DNA of 28,866 bases from Acidobacteriota bacterium (GTDB lineage Bacteria > Acidobacteriota > Terriglobia > UBA7540): assembly GCA_021827245.1 (NCBI GenBank), contig JAKAWN010000032.1, positions 1-28,866 of the forward strand. Reading direction: 5' to 3'. The notes below the pieces were generated by a model that had not been told where the DNA came from, searched no databases, and saw only the letters and a program-made list of their open reading frames with translations. Shown in pieces: positions 24,556-28,866 of the stretch (its first letter is position 1; each line of letters starts with the position of its first letter). The translations under genes and the position numbers were made by a program.

Positions 24556-25746
24556 ATGAATAAGCAGGAAAGCATAGGACGTCGTGAATTTCTAATGGGG
24601 ATGGCGGGAAGCGTGGCGGCCGTGCGGCTTTCCCATGCCGCGGGTCGCGAGTCAGTTTCGAAAAAGCTCCGGTACGGTGTTGTCGGAAGTGGTCTGCGGT
24701 CGCGAAGCGCGCATTTGCCGATCCTGAAACGGTATTTTCCCAATGTCGAGATCGTGGCCTTGTGCGACATCACCCCCGAAAATCTCCAGGAAGGTCTTCG
24801 GATTTGCGGTCCGGCGACGAAGGGGTATTTATTTCATCAGGAAATGCTGGAAAAGCATCCGGAGTTGGATGCGGTCATTGTTGTTGTGCCGGATTTTAAA
24901 CATGCGGATGTGACGGTCGACGCGCTCGAAGCAGGGAAACATGTTCTGTGTGAAAAGCCTATTGCCACCCATCTGGCCGATGCTGACCGCATGATCGGAA
25001 CTGCGCAGCGCAAAAAACTGATCCTTCAGATCGGCCAACAGATGCGGTACACGCCCGTGTTTGAACAGGCCGCAAAGCTTGTCCAGCAGGGACGGATCGG
25101 GACGCTCGAGTGCATCTTTGGATCGCTCTTTCGCGGGGACTGGAATCCTCGTAGTTGGAAGTACACAAATCCGGTCACGGGTGTTCGCAGCAACTGGCGT
25201 TTTCTGACCTACTGTGAGGGAAGCTCGCTGCTCGAAGACGGAATCCACGAATTGGATGTGATTCACTGGCTGGTGGGCGTAGAGCCTGTGCGGATCGAGG
25301 CCACGGGCGGAAACAATATCTTCAAGGACCGACAGACGATCGACCACGCCGGTCTTCTGATCGACTTTGAGGGTGGCGCGAAGTGTAATTTCGCCTTCAC
25401 TCTTTTTACCCCGGGCATAGGACGGACAATGGAATTCTACGGTTCGACAGGCCAACTGCGCATTGAGAAGTCGGATATTTTTATCCGCCCGTACCGGGGC
25501 CGTCCCGAAAGGATGACCGTGCCGAGTGGTGGTCCCCCAGCCTACGAGGAGGGCGGGCGCATTCACCACATCGAAGCGGGCACCTACAATGAGCACCAGG
25601 CTTTCATTCACTCGATTGTCACCGGTGCGCCGCCCTTTGCCGATGGCAAAGTAGGTCGCGACGCAGCCCACATTTCGCTCGCGGCTGAACACTCCCTCCG
25701 AAACGGTGGAAAACCGGTCGCGTGGAACGACGAGGAAGGTCTGTAG
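24556..25746 (+). CDS. Tat-exported Gfo/Idh/MocA-family oxidoreductase
   Basis: This is a 396-residue protein. It starts with a twin-arginine signal (GRREFLMGMAGSVAAVRLSHA), so it is exported folded, probably with bound NAD(P). The Rossmann part begins LRYGVVGSGLRSRSAHLP, and the family motif CEKPIA lies near residue 136. The C-terminal dimerisation and substrate domain follows (WRFLTYCEGSSLLEDGIHELDVIHWLVG, with a catalytic-type His in DGIHELD). Members oxidise or reduce sugars and cyclitols. Periplasmic forms are known in glucose-fructose oxidoreductase and many soil bacteria. The substrate cannot be assigned. A strong ribosome site precedes ATG 24556. The gene stands alone. Confidence 0.92.
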   Translation: MNKQESIGRREFLMGMAGSVAAVRLSHAAGRESVSKKLRYGVVGSGLRSRSAHLPILKRYFPNVEIVALCDITPENLQEGLRICGPATKGYLFHQEMLEKHPELDAVIVVVPDFKHADVTVDALEAGKHVLCEKPIATHLADADRMIGTAQRKKLILQIGQQMRYTPVFEQAAKLVQQGRIGTLECIFGSLFRGDWNPRSWKYTNPVTGVRSNWRFLTYCEGSSLLEDGIHELDVIHWLVGVEPVRIEATGGNNIFKDRQTIDHAGLLIDFEGGAKCNFAFTLFTPGIGRTMEFYGSTGQLRIEKSDIFIRPYRGRPERMTVPSGGPPAYEEGGRIHHIEAGTYNEHQAFIHSIVTGAPPFADGKVGRDAAHISLAAEHSLRNGGKPVAWNDEEGL

Positions 25747-26049
25747 GAACCTGAACACGCCAGTGAAACATTCCCAGCCGCGGACACGTGGCGAAAGGAT
25801 TCCAGAGGTACCATGCGTACGTTTGCCACCTCGGCGAAGCGAGACAACAAGAGTGTCCGAGCAATCCGCTCGGGCGGCCCAGAAGGGGATACCGCAACAG
25901 GATTATCTGCGTGAAGGGCTTTATCGGTATCGGTCGCGGCCCGCCTGACATGATTTTCTGAACGTGGATCCGGGTCCCAACAGAGTGACGTGGACCTGCA
26001 GTGTTTTAATCGCAACAGGAAGAGTATCAGCGGGAAAGAGCACAAATGA
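25747..26049. other. Intergenic region upstream of the sulfite reductase promoter
   Basis: There are about 300 bp with no credible gene, terminator or repeat. The frames that are open here have no domain pattern. Confidence 0.5.
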
Positions 26050-26078
26050 TTGACACCGATGCCTTATTTGGTTAGAAT
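26050..26078 (+). promoter_or_regulatory. Near-consensus sigma-70 promoter of the sulfite reductase leader
   Basis: TTGACA (26050-26055) is a perfect -35 box. TAGAAT (26073-26078) matches the -10 consensus at five of six positions, and the spacing is exactly 17 bp. This is the best promoter in the window. Transcription should start at about 26084-26087, only 5-8 nt before the ATG of the cysteine-rich leader peptide. Confidence 0.85.
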
Positions 26079-26091
26079 GATATTTGTTCAT

Positions 26092-26160
26092 ATGGGCAAG
26101 AGTACCCACAGCGGCGCCTGCATCTGTTGTTGCATGATTGCGCCGACGTGTAGTGGGTAG
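26092..26160 (+). CDS. Cysteine-rich leader peptide (22 codons) of the sulfite reductase attenuator
   Basis: An ATG at 26092 opens a 22-codon frame ending in TAG at 26158-26160. It encodes MGKSTHSGA, then CICCC, then MIAPT, C, SG. Five of 22 residues are cysteine, four of them within codons 10-14 (26119-26133), far above chance. There is no Shine-Dalgarno sequence. The promoter places the transcript start only a few bases ahead, so translation is leaderless or nearly so. The peptide itself probably has no function. The run of Cys codons should stall ribosomes when charged tRNA-Cys is scarce and so report cysteine supply to the overlapping RNA structures. Cysteine-codon leader peptides acting this way are known in mycobacteria. 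The reading here is inference from sequence and position. Confidence 0.8.
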   Translation: MGKSTHSGACICCCMIAPTCSG

Positions 26161-26233
26161 CTCGAACCGACTTAATCATCTAAGGTACAGGTCAAACCCA
26201 CCGTCGGAATTAAAACTGGCGGTGGGTTTTTTT
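26103..26233 (+). promoter_or_regulatory. Predicted trp-type transcription attenuator responding to cysteine
   Basis: Four segments form three exclusive pairings. 1:2 is TACCCAC (26103-26109) with GTGGGTA (26153-26159) plus CGGCGC (26112-26117) with GCGCCG (26140-26145). 2:3 is CCGACG (26143-26148) with CGTCGG (26202-26207) plus GTGGGT (26153-26158) with ACCCAC (26196-26201), twelve pairs around a 4-nt bulge. 3:4 is the terminator. A ribosome stalled on the Cys codons covers segment 1, freeing 2 to pair with 3, so the terminator cannot form. A ribosome reaching the stop codon covers segment 2 and lets 3:4 form. Low cysteine should thus switch on the reductase gene. All pairings are perfect Watson-Crick and were read directly from the sequence; the mechanism is inferred. 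Confidence 0.8.
26194..26233 (+). terminator. Intrinsic terminator of the attenuator
   Basis: AAACCCACCG (26194-26203) pairs perfectly with CGGTGGGTTT (26220-26229) around a 16-nt loop. The run TTTTTTT (26227-26233) begins within the 3' arm. It stands just before the coding region (ATG 26253) rather than after a gene, which marks it as a regulatory, not an end-of-operon, terminator. Confidence 0.9.
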
Positions 26234-26252
26234 ATTTTGGAGCGAGGCTTGA

Positions 26253-28514
26253 ATGAAAATATCGAACGCGTTTTGGAAGGGACATCTGGGCGAAAAGGTT
26301 CCGGAAGGCCTGGCCCGCGAAATTGATATCTTTGAGGCGGAAATCAGCCTGAAGAAGAGGGGCAAGCTCGACGATCGTGTGTTTGCAGAAACCCGGCTGC
26401 GTCGGGGCGTGTATGGGCAGCGTTACGACAACGGCGAGAGGCATAATGGGAAAAAGGTCCAGAAGATGGCCTACCCCAGGCGGGATCTGACCAAGGGGCC
26501 GAACACGCTGTGGGATGCTCCGGGCATGCAGCGGATCAAGATTCCCGGCGGCGGACTTAATGCCAGCCAACTCGAAACGCTCGCGGATCTGGCTGAAGAG
26601 TATTCCGACGGAATTGCCCACGTCACCACGCGGCAGGACATTCAACTCCATTACGTTCACATTGAAGATACTCCTGCCATGATGCGCCGTTTGGCTGCCG
26701 TGGGGATCACCACGCGGGAGGCGTGCGGCAACTCGGTGCGGAATGTGACCACCTGCGCTTACGCGGGCGTCTGCAGGGACGAAGTTTTTGACGTCACGCC
26801 CTACTCGAAGGCGCTGGCCAAATTCCTGATGGGCCATCCTGATGTGCAGAATTTCGGCAGGAAGTTTAAACCAGCTTTCAGTGGCTGCTCACAGCACGCG
26901 TGCGCCCTGGCCAATATGCATGACCTTGGCCTGGTTGCGGCCAAAAGGACGGTGAACGGAAAAGAGCAGCGCGGTTTTGCCATGTATGTAGGAGGCGGGC
27001 TCGGCGCGGTTCCTTACCAGGCAAAACTGTTTGACCCCTTCGTGCCGTCGGAAGAACTGCTGCCGCATGCTCAGGCCATCGCCCGAGTCTTCGCAAGGCT
27101 GGGAGAAAAGAAGAACCGCAATCGCGCGCGGCTCAAGTTTCTGGTTCAGGACCTTGGAATCGAAAAATTCCGCGATCTCGTTCTGGAGGAGAGAAAGAAT
27201 CTGGAGCCAGACCCGCGGTGGGCGGAATATGTGAAAGACGCTGAAGATTTCCGCGAAGAGCCGCTGAGGCCTTCCGGAAAGTTGCACCAAATCGGTTCGG
27301 AGTCTTTCCATCGTTGGCTCAATACCAACACCTGCCCGCAAAGGCAACAAGGTTATGTGGTGGCTACCGTTACGCTGCCGATCGGAGATGCTACGTCTTT
27401 CCAGTTACGGGCGCTGGCGGATATTGCTCGGCGGTTCACCAATGAAAGTATTCGCACCACCGTGGAACAGAATTTCGTGATCCGGTGGGTGAGCGAGAGC
27501 GATCTCCCTGAGCTTCACAAAGCCTTAGCGGCCGTGGGCTTGGCCGCGCCGGGAGCCGGAAGCATAGTTGATGTTGTCTCCTGCCCCGGGACCGACACCT
27601 GCAAACTGGGCATTTCTTCCTCACGCGGGTTGGCGGCAGAGTTGCGGAAGCGGCTCGGTGAAAAGAGCTTCCAGATGGACGAGGCTGTCCAGAATCTGCA
27701 CATCAAGATCAGTGGCTGCTTCAACAGTTGCGGCCAACATCATGTGGCGGACCTGGGCTTCTACGGCGTCAGCCGCAAGATGTCGGGATACGCTGTCCCG
27801 CACTTTCAGGTTGTTCTAGGTGGTGAATGGGGACACAACGCTGGCTCCTACGGACTGCCGGTCGTGGCCGTACCCTCCAAGAACATTCCTGAGGTTGTTG
27901 CCCGCCTGACGGACCGCTATGTGGCCGGCCGGCAGGACGGCGAATCGTTCAATGCGTTCGTCAAGAGAATTGGGAAGGCCGAAGTTAAGAAACTGCTGGA
28001 AGACCTGACGCGTCCTCCGGCGGACCAGATAGATCGTTCATTCTTTAGGGACTGGGGAGACCCGCGCGAATACACCCTTGGCGATATGGGAGTTGGCGAG
28101 TGCGCTGGAGAAGTTGTGTCGACCACCGACTTCGATCTGGCCGCGGCGGAACGGCAGCTCTTCGAAGCTCAGGTCGCCTTGGAAAGCGGCGAAGTGGAGC
28201 GGGCAGGCAAAACCGCATACCAATCGATGCTTCGTGCCGCGAAAGCGCTCGTCAAGACTGAGTTCGGGCGCGTGTCTGACAATCCTGAGCAGATTGTCAG
28301 CGAATTCCGAAAGCGTTTCTACGACACAGAGAGATTCTCTGACACTTACGCTGGCGGGAAATTCGCCCAGTATTTGTTTTCCGCGCACGAGAACGCCGAT
28401 GAACCATACACCGCAGATTCCGCGCGTTACCTGATCGAGGAAGCCGGGCTTTTTATCGAGGCTTCACATAATTACTCCAACCGGGCAGAGGCCCTGGTGG
28501 CAAGCTCAAGATAA
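26253..28514 (+). CDS. Ferredoxin-type sulfite/nitrite reductase with C-terminal helical extension
   Basis: This 753-residue siroheme and 4Fe-4S enzyme reduces sulfite to sulfide (or nitrite to ammonia) with six electrons. Two ferredoxin-like half domains each precede a siroheme domain half (YSDGIAHVTTRQDIQLHYV; REACGNSVRNVTTCAYAG). The cluster and siroheme ligands are Cys444 and Cys450 (CPGTDTC) and Cys489 and Cys493 (GCFNSCG). Residues 1-620 cover the normal enzyme. About 625-753 add a predicted mostly helical domain (AAERQLFEAQVALESGEVERAGKTAY and onward) absent from NirA or SirA of typical length. GAGG (26244-26247) precedes ATG 26253 by 5 nt. The cysteine-codon attenuator upstream favours an assimilatory sulfite role. 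The next gene follows after 15 nt. Confidence 0.92.
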   Translation: MKISNAFWKGHLGEKVPEGLAREIDIFEAEISLKKRGKLDDRVFAETRLRRGVYGQRYDNGERHNGKKVQKMAYPRRDLTKGPNTLWDAPGMQRIKIPGGGLNASQLETLADLAEEYSDGIAHVTTRQDIQLHYVHIEDTPAMMRRLAAVGITTREACGNSVRNVTTCAYAGVCRDEVFDVTPYSKALAKFLMGHPDVQNFGRKFKPAFSGCSQHACALANMHDLGLVAAKRTVNGKEQRGFAMYVGGGLGAVPYQAKLFDPFVPSEELLPHAQAIARVFARLGEKKNRNRARLKFLVQDLGIEKFRDLVLEERKNLEPDPRWAEYVKDAEDFREEPLRPSGKLHQIGSESFHRWLNTNTCPQRQQGYVVATVTLPIGDATSFQLRALADIARRFTNESIRTTVEQNFVIRWVSESDLPELHKALAAVGLAAPGAGSIVDVVSCPGTDTCKLGISSSRGLAAELRKRLGEKSFQMDEAVQNLHIKISGCFNSCGQHHVADLGFYGVSRKMSGYAVPHFQVVLGGEWGHNAGSYGLPVVAVPSKNIPEVVARLTDRYVAGRQDGESFNAFVKRIGKAEVKKLLEDLTRPPADQIDRSFFRDWGDPREYTLGDMGVGECAGEVVSTTDFDLAAAERQLFEAQVALESGEVERAGKTAYQSMLRAAKALVKTEFGRVSDNPEQIVSEFRKRFYDTERFSDTYAGGKFAQYLFSAHENADEPYTADSARYLIEEAGLFIEASHNYSNRAEALVASSR

Positions 28515-28529
28515 AGGAATAGAGTCTTA

Positions 28530-28866
28530 ATGCAATTGCAACATGTCAATGTGAAGCTTATGCTCACGAATACCGAGGAACTCGATCTTGAGCCCCTGAT
28601 ACCGGTCTTTCACCGCTGGATTCAGGATCAGGGGTGCGAGGAACTGTTGCTGGATGTGGCAGACTATCGCCACGTATACGCAGGCCCCGGCGTTATTCTG
28701 ATCGGCCACGAAGCGAATTACAGCGTGGACAACATGAACAACCGTCCGGGCGTTCGTTATAATCGCAAGGCGGAGGTTGAAGGCAGCAATCAGGATCGAT
28801 TGAGGCAGGCAACCGCAGCCGCCCTCCGAGCCTGCGCGCGATTTGAATCGGACCCGAGCCTGAACG
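28530..28866 (+). CDS. Uncharacterised protein, N-terminal part (runs off the window)
   Basis: An open frame of 112 codons begins at ATG 28530, 15 nt after the reductase stop, with AAGGAA (28515-28519) some 11 nt before it, and runs to the window edge. It encodes a soluble-looking protein: MQLQHVNVKLMLTN, LIPVFHRWIQDQGCEELLLD, VADYRHVYAGPGVILIGHEA and MNNRPGVRYNRKAE. I do not recognise a named domain, though proteins of this pattern accompany similar reductases in my memory of related genomes. Close spacing implies co-transcription with the reductase and hence control by the same attenuator. It is probably an accessory to sulfur assimilation; this is inference from position only. Confidence 0.8.
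   Translation, partial: MQLQHVNVKLMLTNTEELDLEPLIPVFHRWIQDQGCEELLLDVADYRHVYAGPGVILIGHEANYSVDNMNNRPGVRYNRKAEVEGSNQDRLRQATAAALRACARFESDPSLN

Noticed and set aside
26085..26233. SAM or other sulfur-related riboswitch in the reductase leader
   Set aside because: None of the conserved SAM-I or SAM-II core strings I know is present, while the Cys-codon ORF and exclusive pairings explain the leader fully.

Overview
The window reads as a chromosomal segment of an uncultured, moderately GC-rich soil-type bacterium, most likely an acidobacterium. This placement rests on gene content and style: a DUF4139 protein, tandem universal stress proteins, a Tat-exported Gfo/Idh/MocA oxidoreductase, a secreted LmbE-type deacetylase, a long TonB protein, REP-like palindromes and a degenerate 'NEPEKLLKT'-type repeat. 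No marker gene fixes the lineage. Several genes start with GTG or TTG.

Layout. 1-3.1 kb: 5' part of a DUF4139 protein (minus strand), a secreted beta-propeller, a gene-free block of palindromes and 65-66-bp tandem repeats, and a HAD phosphatase (minus). 3.4-6.6 kb: a same-strand cassette ccdA - lgt - TlpA-like thioredoxin - DsbD-alpha-like protein, which looks like a DsbD system encoded as separate parts plus the lipoprotein transferase. 6.8-9.8 kb: an aquaglyceroporin, then two tandem-domain universal stress proteins behind a perfect TGTGA-N6-TCACA operator. 9.9-12.6 kb: a secreted GH3 glycosidase with a PA14 insertion (minus). 12.9-16.7 kb: a tight operon of an LsrF-type aldolase/thiolase, a ribulose-phosphate epimerase-like enzyme and a class II aldolase/short-chain dehydrogenase fusion, probably catabolism of an unidentified phosphorylated sugar. 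16.8-20.3 kb: a TonB protein with three N-terminal repeats and a Wza-like polysaccharide export protein (both minus). 20.5-22.2 kb: a 120-bp MITE with target duplication, then a LmbE deacetylase. 22.3-24.0 kb: a stand-alone receiver domain lacking its phospho-acceptor Asp and an ECF sigma factor (both minus). 24.5-25.7 kb: a Tat-exported oxidoreductase. 26.0-28.9 kb: a sulfite/nitrite reductase with a C-terminal helical extension and the start of a downstream companion gene.

The most striking element is the leader of the sulfite reductase gene. A near-consensus sigma-70 promoter lies about 13 nt upstream of the ATG of a 22-codon peptide with five cysteine codons, four of them within five codons. 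Behind it lie three mutually exclusive pairings (1:2, 2:3, 3:4) ending in an intrinsic terminator 20 bp before the reductase gene. This has the architecture of a trp-type attenuator re-tuned to cysteine. It also argues that the enzyme serves cysteine synthesis (sulfite) rather than nitrite assimilation.
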